64,000 bases of DNA from Cernens ardua (GTDB lineage Bacteria > Pseudomonadota > Gammaproteobacteria > Pseudomonadales > Halomonadaceae). The stretch lies in the NCBI RefSeq assembly GCF_051251085.1, contig NZ_JBPCZH010000001.1, positions 558,001 through 622,000 on the forward strand, read 5' to 3'. The position numbers were made by a program, and so were the translations under genes. This document shows, in pieces, positions 26,177 to 35,259 of this stretch (positions within the stretch are counted from its first letter, which is position 1; each line of letters opens with the position of its first letter). Under the pieces are notes generated by a model, which worked only from the letters and a program-made list of their open reading frames with translations, searched no databases and was not told where the DNA came from.

Positions 26177-28249
26177 ATGTCCACACGCAAGATTCTCGTT
26201 ACCAGTGCCCTGCCCTACGCCAATGGGGATATTCACCTTGGGCACATGCTCGAGTATATCCAGACGGATATCTGGGCACGTTTTCAAAGAAGCCGCGGTC
26301 ACAGCTGTTACTACGTGTGTGCAGACGATGCCCATGGTACTGCCATCATGTTGCGCGCCGAACAGGAAGGTGTGACCCCAGAAGCGCTGATCAGTCGTGT
26401 CAATGATGCTCACCAACAGGCATTCAGCCATTACGGCATCAAATTCGACAACTTCTATAGTACTCACTCACCCGAAAACCGTGAGCTGGTCGGTCATATT
26501 TATAACGCATTGCAGAAAGGCGGCCACATTGCCACCCGCGATATTCAGCAGATGTACGATCCGGAAAAGGGCCTGTTCCTGGCGGACCGCTTCATCAAGG
26601 GCACATGTCCCAAGTGCTACGCTGAAGATCAGTATGGCGATAACTGTGAAGTCTGTGGTGCCACCTACACCCCTGCCGAGCTAATCAATCCTGTCTCGGC
26701 CATCTCGGGTGCGACACCGGAAGTCCGTGACTCCACCCACTATTTCTTCAAGCTGCCCCAATTCGAAGAGTTTTTAGCTCAATGGCTGGATTCAGGCACT
26801 GTGCAACCGCAAATCGCCAATAAATTGGGCGAATGGTTCGAAGCCGGATTGAATGAGTGGGATATTTCACGAGATGCGCCCTATTTTGGGTTTGAAATTC
26901 CAGATGCGCCCGGCAAGTATTTTTATGTATGGGTAGATGCCCCTGTCGGCTATCTGGCCAGTTTCAAGAATTTGTGTGAGCGTGAAGGCATCGATTTTGA
27001 TGAATACTGGCGCGCCGATTCAACCGCCGAAGTTCACCACTTTATCGGTAAGGATATCGTTTACTTTCACACCCTTTTCTGGCCCGCGATGCTTGAAGGT
27101 GCGGGCCTTAGAAAGCCCACGCGCGTCAATTGCCATGGGTTGGTTATGGTGAATGGTGCGAAGATGTCCAAGTCACGTGGCACCTTTATCAAAGCAGATA
27201 CCTATGCACGTTTCCTTAACACTGAGTATCTCCGTTATTACTACGCTACAAAACTGACGCGCCGAATTGATGATATTGATCTTAATTTCGAGGATTTCAC
27301 AGCCCGTGTGAATGCTGATCTGGTCGGTAAGGTCGTTAACATTGCAAGCCGGTGTGCCGGATTTATCCGCAAAAGCGGTGGCTCTCTTGCCAGCGAACTC
27401 ACAGAACATGCCCTGTTGGACAGTGCAATAGAGGCAGGTGATGAAATTGCGGCGGATTATGAAAATCTGGAATACGCGCGTGCAGTGCGCCGCATTATGG
27501 AACTGGCCGATGAAGCCAATACCTATATTGCCGAGCAGGCTCCCTGGGCACTGGCCAAGGAACCGGGCAATGAACAGCGTGTACTGGATATTTGCTCGCT
27601 GGGCATCAATCTGTTCCGTCAATTGATTGTCTATTTGGCCCCGATTGCACCGCAATTGGCTGAAGATGCCCGTACCTTCCTGAATATTGAGACGTTGGAT
27701 TGGGACAGCCGTCTCCAACCGTTACTGGGCCATGAAATCAACAAGTTCAAACCATTGCTGCAACGTGTTGAACCGAAACAGATTGAAGCGATGATGAACG
27801 CATCTGCAGACGATGCCTTGGCGGAAGAGCGTCTGAAAGCAGGTAGCCAAAATGAAACCTCCCAACAGACTAACGATGCAGCTGACGCATCATCCTCTAC
27901 TGAAACAGCAATCGAACCGTTGGCTGATGAAATCAGCTTTGAGGATTTCATCAAGGTCGACCTGCGTATTGCGCGGATCGAGCACGCCGAAGCTGTTGAG
28001 GGTTCCAACAAACTACTGAAATTAACGCTCGATATTGGCAATGAAACACGGACTGTATTTTCCGGTATTGCCAAGCACTTCGAACCGGATGCGCTGATTG
28101 GGCGTTTGACGGTCATGGTCGCTAACCTGGCGCCCCGCAAGATGCGATTTGGTGTATCGGAAGGGATGGTCCTTGCCACCGGTAATGATGAGGGGCTTTA
28201 CCTCCTTTCACCGGACAGCGGTGCACAGCCGGGGCAGCGTGTCACCTGA
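26177..28249 (+). CDS. metG: Methionyl-tRNA synthetase MetG
   Basis: Charges tRNA-Met and initiator tRNA with methionine. The 690-residue class I synthetase has the HIGH motif as HLGH (residues 20-23), a zinc knuckle with CPKC and CEVC near residues 145-162, and KMSKS at 329-333. A Ser/Thr/Asn-rich linker (about 555-585) joins a C-terminal EMAPII/Trbp111-like tRNA-binding domain (about 588-690), making it a dimeric form as in E. coli (677). The stop overlaps the next gene by one base (TGATG), so translation of the RnfB-like protein is coupled. Confidence 0.97.
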   Translation: MSTRKILVTSALPYANGDIHLGHMLEYIQTDIWARFQRSRGHSCYYVCADDAHGTAIMLRAEQEGVTPEALISRVNDAHQQAFSHYGIKFDNFYSTHSPENRELVGHIYNALQKGGHIATRDIQQMYDPEKGLFLADRFIKGTCPKCYAEDQYGDNCEVCGATYTPAELINPVSAISGATPEVRDSTHYFFKLPQFEEFLAQWLDSGTVQPQIANKLGEWFEAGLNEWDISRDAPYFGFEIPDAPGKYFYVWVDAPVGYLASFKNLCEREGIDFDEYWRADSTAEVHHFIGKDIVYFHTLFWPAMLEGAGLRKPTRVNCHGLVMVNGAKMSKSRGTFIKADTYARFLNTEYLRYYYATKLTRRIDDIDLNFEDFTARVNADLVGKVVNIASRCAGFIRKSGGSLASELTEHALLDSAIEAGDEIAADYENLEYARAVRRIMELADEANTYIAEQAPWALAKEPGNEQRVLDICSLGINLFRQLIVYLAPIAPQLAEDARTFLNIETLDWDSRLQPLLGHEINKFKPLLQRVEPKQIEAMMNASADDALAEERLKAGSQNETSQQTNDAADASSSTETAIEPLADEISFEDFIKVDLRIARIEHAEAVEGSNKLLKLTLDIGNETRTVFSGIAKHFEPDALIGRLTVMVANLAPRKMRFGVSEGMVLATGNDEGLYLLSPDSGAQPGQRVT

Positions 28250-29325
28250 TGAGCCGTTCTGCCAATAAGACCCTTCCTCTGGAGACGATCCAGCTGGTCG
28301 ATCAGTTGGATCATCTGTTGCCGCAGACACAATGTGGTAAATGCGGTCATGGCGGCTGTCGCCCTTATGCGGAAGCCATGGCCCAGGGCGAGTCGCACAC
28401 CAAGTGCCCACCGGGGGGAGAACGTACGCTTGAAGCATTGGCGACGGCTCTACATCGCCCCTTGGGCCAGTTGGAAGAACCGGCTGAAACACCCAAGCTG
28501 GCAGTTATACGTGAAGACGAGTGTATTGGCTGCACCAAATGCATTCAGGCTTGCCCTGTGGATGCCATTGTGGGGGCTGCCAAGCTGATGCACGGTGTGC
28601 TGGAAAATGAATGTACCGGATGTGAGCTATGTGTGGCGCCATGCCCGGTAGATTGCATCGACATCGTGGATCATCCTGTATGGAAAGGGGCGCACAACAC
28701 GTCCCAACAACAGGCGTACCTTGATGCACGCGCGGCAATGGGCCGGCAACGGTTTGCTGCTCACAATGCCCGTATGACTGCACGTAAAGCGGCGCTTCAG
28801 GCCAACCGGATGGAACGCTTGAAGCGGCGTGTTTCCAGCCGCTCTGAAACCGTTACTCATCATGATAAGTCTGAACACGGTATCGAAGGGACAAGGACAC
28901 GCTTCCCGGCGGAAACATCGGCTTCTGTTACAACGGCACCATCATCACGAGCCTCCGGTCGGGACACTATAGGGGCAAAAGCCTCTGCCGTGCACGGCGC
29001 CTCTTCAAAAGGACATACCCCGCGTGATGCGGCGATGATTGCACGTCTGATCCACAAACTGTCTCGAATGTCTGAAGATGATCCCAAACGAGCTGAGATC
29101 GAGCAACGTCTACAATCATTACATGCAGAGGCTGATGCTGCCGCACCGCAACAAAGTCGCCAACTCAAGATGGCGCTGGCGGCGGCAGAGCAACGCCGAC
29201 GTATGGCAGAGCGCCACCTGAAACATTGCATCAGACAGTGTGGACCTGCTGAAATCGAGGCAGCCAAGGAGCAGCTTGCTCAGGCCCAATTAACCGAACA
29301 ACAGGCACGTGAGGCGCTGGGATAA
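28249..29325 (+). CDS. Soluble RnfB/RsxB-like polyferredoxin
   Basis: A 358-residue iron-sulfur protein related to RnfB/RsxB. It has the N-terminal Fe-S domain cysteines (C29, C32, C37, C53) and two 4Fe-4S ferredoxin motifs, CIGCTKCIQACP and CTGCELCVAPCP. Two departures from E. coli RsxB: the membrane anchor at the N-terminus is missing, and residues about 175-358 form a long basic, then Ala/Gln/Glu-rich tail likely to include coiled coil. No rnfA, C, D, G or E lies near. Gene order metG-rnfB-nth puts it where Rnf genes often meet nth, so it may be the remaining or relocated member of an Rnf cluster, with a soluble electron-transfer role. Confidence 0.85.
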   Translation: MSRSANKTLPLETIQLVDQLDHLLPQTQCGKCGHGGCRPYAEAMAQGESHTKCPPGGERTLEALATALHRPLGQLEEPAETPKLAVIREDECIGCTKCIQACPVDAIVGAAKLMHGVLENECTGCELCVAPCPVDCIDIVDHPVWKGAHNTSQQQAYLDARAAMGRQRFAAHNARMTARKAALQANRMERLKRRVSSRSETVTHHDKSEHGIEGTRTRFPAETSASVTTAPSSRASGRDTIGAKASAVHGASSKGHTPRDAAMIARLIHKLSRMSEDDPKRAEIEQRLQSLHAEADAAAPQQSRQLKMALAAAEQRRRMAERHLKHCIRQCGPAEIEAAKEQLAQAQLTEQQAREALG

Positions 29326-29354
29326 GGCGCCCCTACATTTGGCAGTAGGTTTTC

Positions 29355-29987
29355 ATGAATAATCAAAAAAGACGGTTGATTTTCGAACGACTACGCGAAG
29401 CGAATCCTCACCCTACCACTGAGTTGGAATGGACATCCCCCTTCGAGTTATTGGCTGCCGTGGCACTTTCTGCGCAGGCCACAGATGTTGGTGTCAACAA
29501 GGCAACACGCAAACTCTTTCCTGTAGCCAACACGCCGCAAGGCATCGTCGATTTAGGTCTTGAGGGCGTGAAGGAATATATAAAAACGATTGGGCTTTTC
29601 AATAACAAGGCCAAAAATCTGGTGGCGATGAGTGAACAGTTGTTGGCCTTGCATGAAGGTGAAGTACCGGATGACCGCACAGCACTTGAAGCCCTCCCCG
29701 GTGTTGGCAGAAAAACCGCCAATGTCATTCTGAATACCGCGTTTGGGCATCCGACAATTGCAGTCGATACGCATATCTTCCGTGTCTGTAATCGTACCAA
29801 AATCGCGGTGGGGAAAACGGTAGATGATGTTGAACAGAAGCTGATCAAGGTCGTTCCGAAAGAGTTTAAACAGGATGCCCACCATTGGCTGATCCTGCAT
29901 GGGCGTTATACCTGCGTAGCGCGCAAACCCCGATGCATGAGCTGCATTATCGAGGATTTATGCGAGTTCAAGGACAAGACGTCGTAA
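29355..29987 (+). CDS. nth: Endonuclease III Nth
   Basis: Base-excision repair glycosylase/AP lyase for oxidised pyrimidines. The 210-residue protein (E. coli 211) has the helix-hairpin-helix LPGVGRKTANVIL with the catalytic Lys, VDTHIFRVCNR with the catalytic Asp, and a C-terminal 4Fe-4S loop spaced C-x6-C-x2-C-x5-C. It follows the RnfB-like gene by 29 bases, probably in a metG-rnfB-nth transcript. Confidence 0.96.
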   Translation: MNNQKRRLIFERLREANPHPTTELEWTSPFELLAAVALSAQATDVGVNKATRKLFPVANTPQGIVDLGLEGVKEYIKTIGLFNNKAKNLVAMSEQLLALHEGEVPDDRTALEALPGVGRKTANVILNTAFGHPTIAVDTHIFRVCNRTKIAVGKTVDDVEQKLIKVVPKEFKQDAHHWLILHGRYTCVARKPRCMSCIIEDLCEFKDKTS

Positions 29988-30170
29988 TATTCTGTTGCCC
30001 CTGTCCAACAAGCCCTGCATTTGATTGACAGCACTCATGAATCGATAGCGAATAGCAACACAACATCCATAGTACGCAGGTCTTATGCACAGAGTAACCA
30101 CTCTCCAGAGTCACGTCTCCTGAAGGAGGGTGGCTACCTCATTCCCTCCCTTTCACGGAACTACGCCATA

Positions 30171-30195
30171 AAAAAGGAGCCCATAAAGGGCTCCC
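30171..30195 (-). terminator. Terminator of the TonB receptor gene
   Basis: GGAGCCC and GGGCTCC (30176-30194) with a 5-base loop; on the minus strand the hairpin is followed by six T. It lies 30 bases past the receptor stop. Confidence 0.8.
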
Positions 30196-30226
30196 AAAGC
30201 GTTGCTTGCCATGTGCCTGATTCAGG

Positions 30227-33115
30227 CTAGAAGACAAAGTTCACATTGGTATAGAGGGTTCTTCCGACCATGTCATAGAAGATAGGGTCACTCCCATACA
30301 GATCAGAGAACGGTGGATGACGATTGAACACATTATGTGAACCCACATCTATCCGAAGCCCATTGCGGAAATGGTAGCCCAAGGCCAGATCCCACGTGGT
30401 GTAGGAAGCCACTTCCTTATGGTATTTACCACCCGCCCCCGGATTATAGTCATGTAATTTACTGAAAAAGTTGTTGGTAACGCCTGCATACCAACCACCA
30501 CGCCGCCAGCTCAGCGTAGCGGAATGTCGCCAACGTGGTACCTGCCCCATAATTGTTCCTACTTCACTCTGCCAGGGGGCATCCTGACTTTCCTGCTCCT
30601 TGAACTGGTTAACATAGGTGCCATTCAGACCCAGGTTCCAAGTGCCATAAAGATGCCACGTATAGTTAGTCCCTATATCCACCCCATTGGTACGCTCTTT
30701 TGCCACGTTGCGGGTCGGATTATCCAGATAATCGATATAACCGGTTTTCGAACTACGATGAATAGCATCGGGGTTATGATCCAGCAGATACTGTGTATCT
30801 TCTTCTCCGAAATCATTCTTGATGTTGATCCACCATAAATCCGCTGTAGTCTCAAAACCGGTAACGGGTTCAAACACTACGCCTAGAGAGTAGTTTTTAG
30901 ATTTGGCAGGCTTCAGTTTGCTGTTACCACTATACCGTTGTTTGAATCCAACCTTACATACTTCGGTGGGATCCGTACCCGCAGCGGCTTTACCATCTGG
31001 ACATAACTCCGGATCATTTCCCTGCGGACCATAAGAGTAATAGGCAGGCTGGTACAAATCCGTCAGCGTGGGTGCTTCAAATCCTGTGCCATAGGAACCT
31101 CGGAAAACCAGCGACTCAATCGGTTGATAGCGGAAAGATATCTTGGGGTTAACCGAGCTGCCTACTTTGGAGTAATGGTCGTAACGTACAGAGCCCGTAA
31201 ATTCCAAAGCATTCAAGACAGGAAGGTCAATCTGGCCAAACACACCTTCATTGGTACGGTTCGCAGACATAGATTGATTAGGGTCCAAGCCAGATCCCTG
31301 CACGCCTCCAATTTTTTTGCTAACGCCCGCACTATATTTCTCGTGCGTAGCATCTGCCCCCACTGCCACAGCGACCGGGCCTGCACCGAACCAATTACCT
31401 ATCGTTCTGTGTGCATTACCATCGATGGAATAGTCCTTGGCTACGCCGTATTGGGCCAAACCATGTACCTGCGCGGCACGCAATGCGTTTAAATCACGTG
31501 AATTCGGGGATTCAAACGGATTGAATTCTCCTTTATCCACTGCATTTTGTAACGCATCATCATTCAACCAACCGCCTTCAAAATCCTCATGAAAGCGTGA
31601 AATACCATAGGCCAGTGCAGAATCATAGGTCCAACCCAAGGCATCTCCACGAAGTTCGAACATTAGCCTTTTTTCATCGTTCGTATCCAGCAACCGACGT
31701 GATCCTAGCGCACGTTCCCTATACCGCGCATACACTGGCTGACTTGAATCCAACCATGAGGGAGCCGCCGGGCCTTCGCTATTGCCTGGATAAAAAGGTG
31801 AGGAAGGATCAACTTCCAAACCTCCATTCCCAGTCTCGACAGCATAGGGTGTCCAATGCTCTCGGTTTTTACTTCTATCCCAGAAATAGGATAACGCACC
31901 GGTGGTATGATTATTTATCTTGAAAGTCCCTACCGTATAGCTCGTCGTATTTTCACGATGAGTAACAGCATCGCCTACTCTACGTGTGTCATAGGCACAA
32001 CGCCCCTCGTATGCCACTCCATCGGCACATGAGGACAGGCTGGATGCACTTATATTTTGCCCCTGACTAATGTTTGCAGGGGAGTTGTAAGAGCTAAAAG
32101 GTGGTGAGAAATAGGGATTGCTGACATGGTTGTAAAACTGGCGACGACGAAGCTGTAGCGCATTTTGTTTGCTGTAGGAAAGGACACTCATAATGTTGAA
32201 GCCCTGTTTGTCCAGGTCGCCATATCCCCAACTACCCGTGTATCCCTGATTTTGGCCTCCACCCCCTTTGGTCGGCGTGGCTCCCTGGAATTCCAGGTTA
32301 CCGCCCTGTAGATTACTTTTGGTAATGAAGTTGATTACCCCCGCAATCGCATCAGAGCCATAGAGTGCAGAACCACCATCCCTTAAAATCTCGACACGCT
32401 GAATGGCATTGAAAGGTATAACATCAAGATCCGTGAAATCGCCGCCATAGGCACTGGGTGCAATACGACGTCCATTCAACAGTACGAGCGTTTTATCCGA
32501 ACCCAGACCACGTAAATCTGCGCCACTGGTTCCTCCCGTATAGTTGCCAAAGGTGCTCGTTCCCAATGAGTTACTTTGGTCAGATACGTTTGCGCTAATC
32601 CGGCGCATCAGTTCATCAACGCTCGTAATCCCTTCCGAACGTAATTGATCCGCGTTGTAAACGGTGACGGGCTCAGCTGTTTCCTCATCTGCACGTGGAA
32701 TCGCCGAGCCGGTTACAGTCACATTCTGCAAATGCTGTGCAGAAGCCGTCGACGCTGTAGAGGCACTAGCAGCGGCTGCCGGTGCTGCCGGTGCTGCCGG
32801 TGCTGCCGGTGCTGCCGGTGCTGCCGGTGCAACGGCATCATGCGTGGCGCCTTTTGTCGAGCTTTGATTACGATGATGGGATGAGGCAGCGGCAGGTATG
32901 GTGTCAGCCCAGGCATTACCTGCCAATAGAAGCGACGAAGCCAACATACTAGCCTGTACCAACAAGCTCAGGCTTTTTCTCTCCTGACGAGGCGTACCCG
33001 ATTGCTTTTTCTGAGAATAATAATGGGTATGAGCTAAAATGCGATTTTTCACACAAAAACGGTGGCCTTCAGGCAAAGTATTGCCCGCCCCATTTCCCGG
33101 CGTGTTGATAACCAT
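30227..33115 (-). CDS. TonB-dependent outer-membrane receptor
   Basis: Outer-membrane active transporter of 962 residues. After a hydrophobic signal (about 52-70, ending AWA-DT) comes an Ala/Pro linker APAAPA encoded by a 9-bp repeat, then a plug domain from about residue 130 (VTVTGSAIPRADEE, then GLGSDKTLVLLNGRRI and EILRDGGSALYGSDAIAGVINFI), and a long barrel ending in Phe (YTNVNFVF). The substrate is not evident. A GATAATGATA word 70 bases upstream suggests Fur control and an iron ligand. The start is uncertain: ATG at 33115 has no clear ribosome site, and GTG at 33052 would give a more usual signal region. No TonB, ABC or siderophore genes adjoin. Confidence 0.9.
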   Translation of the reverse strand: MVINTPGNGAGNTLPEGHRFCVKNRILAHTHYYSQKKQSGTPRQERKSLSLLVQASMLASSLLLAGNAWADTIPAAASSHHRNQSSTKGATHDAVAPAAPAAPAAPAAPAAPAAAASASTASTASAQHLQNVTVTGSAIPRADEETAEPVTVYNADQLRSEGITSVDELMRRISANVSDQSNSLGTSTFGNYTGGTSGADLRGLGSDKTLVLLNGRRIAPSAYGGDFTDLDVIPFNAIQRVEILRDGGSALYGSDAIAGVINFITKSNLQGGNLEFQGATPTKGGGGQNQGYTGSWGYGDLDKQGFNIMSVLSYSKQNALQLRRRQFYNHVSNPYFSPPFSSYNSPANISQGQNISASSLSSCADGVAYEGRCAYDTRRVGDAVTHRENTTSYTVGTFKINNHTTGALSYFWDRSKNREHWTPYAVETGNGGLEVDPSSPFYPGNSEGPAAPSWLDSSQPVYARYRERALGSRRLLDTNDEKRLMFELRGDALGWTYDSALAYGISRFHEDFEGGWLNDDALQNAVDKGEFNPFESPNSRDLNALRAAQVHGLAQYGVAKDYSIDGNAHRTIGNWFGAGPVAVAVGADATHEKYSAGVSKKIGGVQGSGLDPNQSMSANRTNEGVFGQIDLPVLNALEFTGSVRYDHYSKVGSSVNPKISFRYQPIESLVFRGSYGTGFEAPTLTDLYQPAYYSYGPQGNDPELCPDGKAAAGTDPTEVCKVGFKQRYSGNSKLKPAKSKNYSLGVVFEPVTGFETTADLWWINIKNDFGEEDTQYLLDHNPDAIHRSSKTGYIDYLDNPTRNVAKERTNGVDIGTNYTWHLYGTWNLGLNGTYVNQFKEQESQDAPWQSEVGTIMGQVPRWRHSATLSWRRGGWYAGVTNNFFSKLHDYNPGAGGKYHKEVASYTTWDLALGYHFRNGLRIDVGSHNVFNRHPPFSDLYGSDPIFYDMVGRTLYTNVNFVF
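32781..32830. repeat. 9-bp tandem repeat coding Ala-Pro-Ala
   Basis: GGTGCTGCC repeats five times perfectly plus a partial copy within the TonB receptor gene. The unit is in frame, so gain or loss changes linker length by three residues without breaking the gene. Confidence 0.93.
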
Positions 33116-33186
33116 GACAATGTGATCCCTGATATTTTAATTATTGGAGGAACTTCAACGAGTCTCTGCGTACTCTTGATCAACTT

Positions 33187-33203
33187 GATAATGATATGTG
33201 CGT
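33187..33203 (-). promoter_or_regulatory. Possible Fur box before the TonB receptor
   Basis: GATAATGATA matches the left and centre of the Fur consensus; the right half (TGTGCGT) does not. Location 70 bases upstream of the receptor start fits, but the match is partial. Confidence 0.35.
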
Positions 33204-33355
33204 ATTATTGTTCATTTATGAGTGAAGCCCTCGTGGTCAGGCACGAGGATAGGGGATGATGGCTTCAGGCATAAATACCGTATTGTTATAACATATACTA
33301 GCTGTTTTTTTAGGAACAGTGCCAGTCGTCGTCATAGGCTTCATTCAGTACACTA

Positions 33356-33652
33356 TCAGGCATCGAAAATCTTACCGTCCATATCATCAATAAAACGCTG
33401 GGCCTTTAGTTCCGTTAGTTCGATACAAGCCTCCCGATCAGGCAAGGTGTCCGAGCGTTCAAAACGGTATATTTCTCCCCCTTTTTCTGCATCATGCCAC
33501 TCAATCACACCACTGACCCGAAACTGACCATTCACCTGTTCGGGCGTTGATATAATGGTGAATCCCTTGTATTCAATGGTTGGCCCCTGAATAACCTTCT
33601 CTTTTCCGGAAGAGGCTTTGCCACGCCCTAACCCAAACAGTTTTTTCAACAT
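33356..33652 (-). CDS. HlyU-family protein
   Basis: A 98-residue cytoplasmic protein. The central EYKGFTIISTPEQVNGQFRVSG and ERSDTLPDREACIELT, with C-terminal KAQRFIDDMDGKIF, match the HlyU family (Pfam HlyU), small proteins common in marine gammaproteobacteria and usually without known role; despite the family title, DNA binding is not evident from the sequence. It stands alone, divergent from rnt. Confidence 0.8.
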   Translation of the reverse strand: MLKKLFGLGRGKASSGKEKVIQGPTIEYKGFTIISTPEQVNGQFRVSGVIEWHDAEKGGEIYRFERSDTLPDREACIELTELKAQRFIDDMDGKIFDA

Positions 33653-33844
33653 ATCCGCTTGTTCCCATTAACGAAATCAAAATCATCACTATCATAGCAT
33701 TGATAACATAGCGATAAACGGCTTAAAACCATGGTTAGGCAGGACGCCACGCCTCACGAATGTTACTATACACTCTTATCGAAGGCGCTCGTCGACTACA
33801 GCAGGCTGGCGTTCGCAAGCTGATCAATGCATAGAGGATACTGC

Positions 33845-34522
33845 ATGACCACCGCAAGCAAGACCACCTCCATGAGCGCGAGGTTTCGTGGCTACCTCCC
33901 CGTTATCATCGATGTTGAAACTGGCGGGTTTAATTCCGAAACCGATGCCTTGCTGGAAATAGGTGCTACGCTGCTGTGTATGGATGAACAAGGGCAATTG
34001 ATCATCGATGAAACCTGGTCTGCCCATATTCAGCCCTTCGAAGGAGCAAACATCGAACAGTCCGCACTGGATTTTACGGGTATCCGTCTTGATAGTGCAT
34101 TACGTCAGGAGGCCGCTGTCAGTGAAGAGGAAGCGCTGAGTGATCTTTATAAAAAGATTCGGCGCTCGATGAAATCACAGGATTGCACACGCGCTATTCT
34201 GGTCGGACATAACGCTGCTTTTGATCATGGTTTCATGCGAGCTGCCAACGAGCGCGCTGACATCAAGCGTAATCCTTTCCATCCGTTTTCCAGTCTTGAT
34301 ACCGCATCACTTTCCGCGCTGGCCTATGGTCAGACCGTGCTCGCAAAGGCATGTGCCGCTGCGGGAATTCCCTTTGATCAGCAAAATGCACACAGTGCCG
34401 GGTATGATGCCGAGCGGACGGCAACGTTATTTTGCTCAATCGTCAATCGATATCGGGATCTTGGCGGGTGGGATCTCACTTTGCGTGAACAGGAAATGGA
34501 GCGCGAGGGCGAAGAAGAATAA
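33845..34522 (+). CDS. rnt: Ribonuclease T
   Basis: 3'-5' exoribonuclease trimming tRNA CCA ends, 5S and 23S rRNA. The 225-residue DEDDh exonuclease has Exo I PVIIDVETGGFNSETDALLEI, Exo II LVGHNAAFDHGF and Exo III HSAGYDAERTA. The ATG at 33845 has AGAGGA upstream; an in-frame start six codons earlier lacks one. Its neighbour grxD (convergent) reproduces the rnt-grxD proximity of E. coli. Confidence 0.95.
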   Translation: MTTASKTTSMSARFRGYLPVIIDVETGGFNSETDALLEIGATLLCMDEQGQLIIDETWSAHIQPFEGANIEQSALDFTGIRLDSALRQEAAVSEEEALSDLYKKIRRSMKSQDCTRAILVGHNAAFDHGFMRAANERADIKRNPFHPFSSLDTASLSALAYGQTVLAKACAAAGIPFDQQNAHSAGYDAERTATLFCSIVNRYRDLGGWDLTLREQEMEREGEEE

Positions 34523-34681
34523 TTATTCCCTGGCTTTTACTTTTATTTCTACCTGGATAGCCGCTCATACTGGGCAATATTTGGTAACGGGGATATTCGC
34601 TTTGGCGTTTTCAACTCTGCAGCTTTAAGCCATCTGCATAGAAAGCCCCCCTAATAACCTAACCTGTACCCTGCCTATTAA

Positions 34682-34713
34682 AAAGCCCCCTCCGCATCGC
34701 AAGAGGGGGCTCT
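34682..34713 (-). terminator. Terminator of grxD
   Basis: AGCCCCCTC (34684-34692) pairs with GAGGGGGCT (34703-34711). On the minus strand it is followed by a T run (TTTTTAAT); on the plus strand the T run is poor. Confidence 0.8.
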
Positions 34714-34760
34714 ATCATCATGACATCAGGTTCTGCTCGACATAGCGAAAAGACGAATAA

Positions 34761-35105
34761 TCAGTTATCGCCCTCTTCGGTCTCGCTTGCTGCAGCGGCT
34801 TCCTTCAATATGGGCTGAAGCTCGCCGTTTTCGTACATTTCAACAATAATGTCACACCCACCCACCAGTTCACCATTGACCCACAGCTGCGGGAACGTTG
34901 GCCAGCTGGCATAGACAGGTAATTCTGCTCGAATATCAGGGTTTTCCAGAATATTCACAAAGGCAAAACGCTCGCCACAGTTAATCAGGGCCTGGACTGC
35001 CTGAGCAGAAAAACCACACTGCGGAAATTGGGGAGACCCTTTCATATAAAGCAAAATCGGGTTTTCACTGATTTGCTGCTTGATGGTATCGAGAGTTGTA
35101 CTCAT
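34761..35105 (-). CDS. grxD: Monothiol glutaredoxin GrxD
   Basis: CGFS-type glutaredoxin (Grx4) that binds and transfers 2Fe-2S clusters. The 114-residue protein (E. coli 115) has NPILLYMKGSPQFPQCGFSAQ with the CGFS active site, and WPTFPQLWVNGELVGGCDI for glutathione binding. The C-terminal tail is acidic. The ATG at 35105 has AAAGGA upstream; a reading from 35138 adds 11 residues without support. Confidence 0.96.
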   Translation of the reverse strand: MSTTLDTIKQQISENPILLYMKGSPQFPQCGFSAQAVQALINCGERFAFVNILENPDIRAELPVYASWPTFPQLWVNGELVGGCDIIVEMYENGELQPILKEAAAASETEEGDN

Positions 35106-35259
35106 GGAAATATATCCTTTAGCCAGTAGTGATGCCATCTAACGGGAAGTAGTACCCCCTGTCAAAGGCTCACAGTCTTGAATAGGTGCTCAGCTATTTG
35201 TCTACAGTGTATTAAAAGTAGCGGGCAAGTGCGAGGGATAGACCGTCTCTTTATGATGA

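Noticed and set aside
32645..32884. Cys/Arg-rich ORF over the 9-bp repeat
   Set aside because: The CRCCRC pattern is the repeat read in another frame of the TonB receptor gene.
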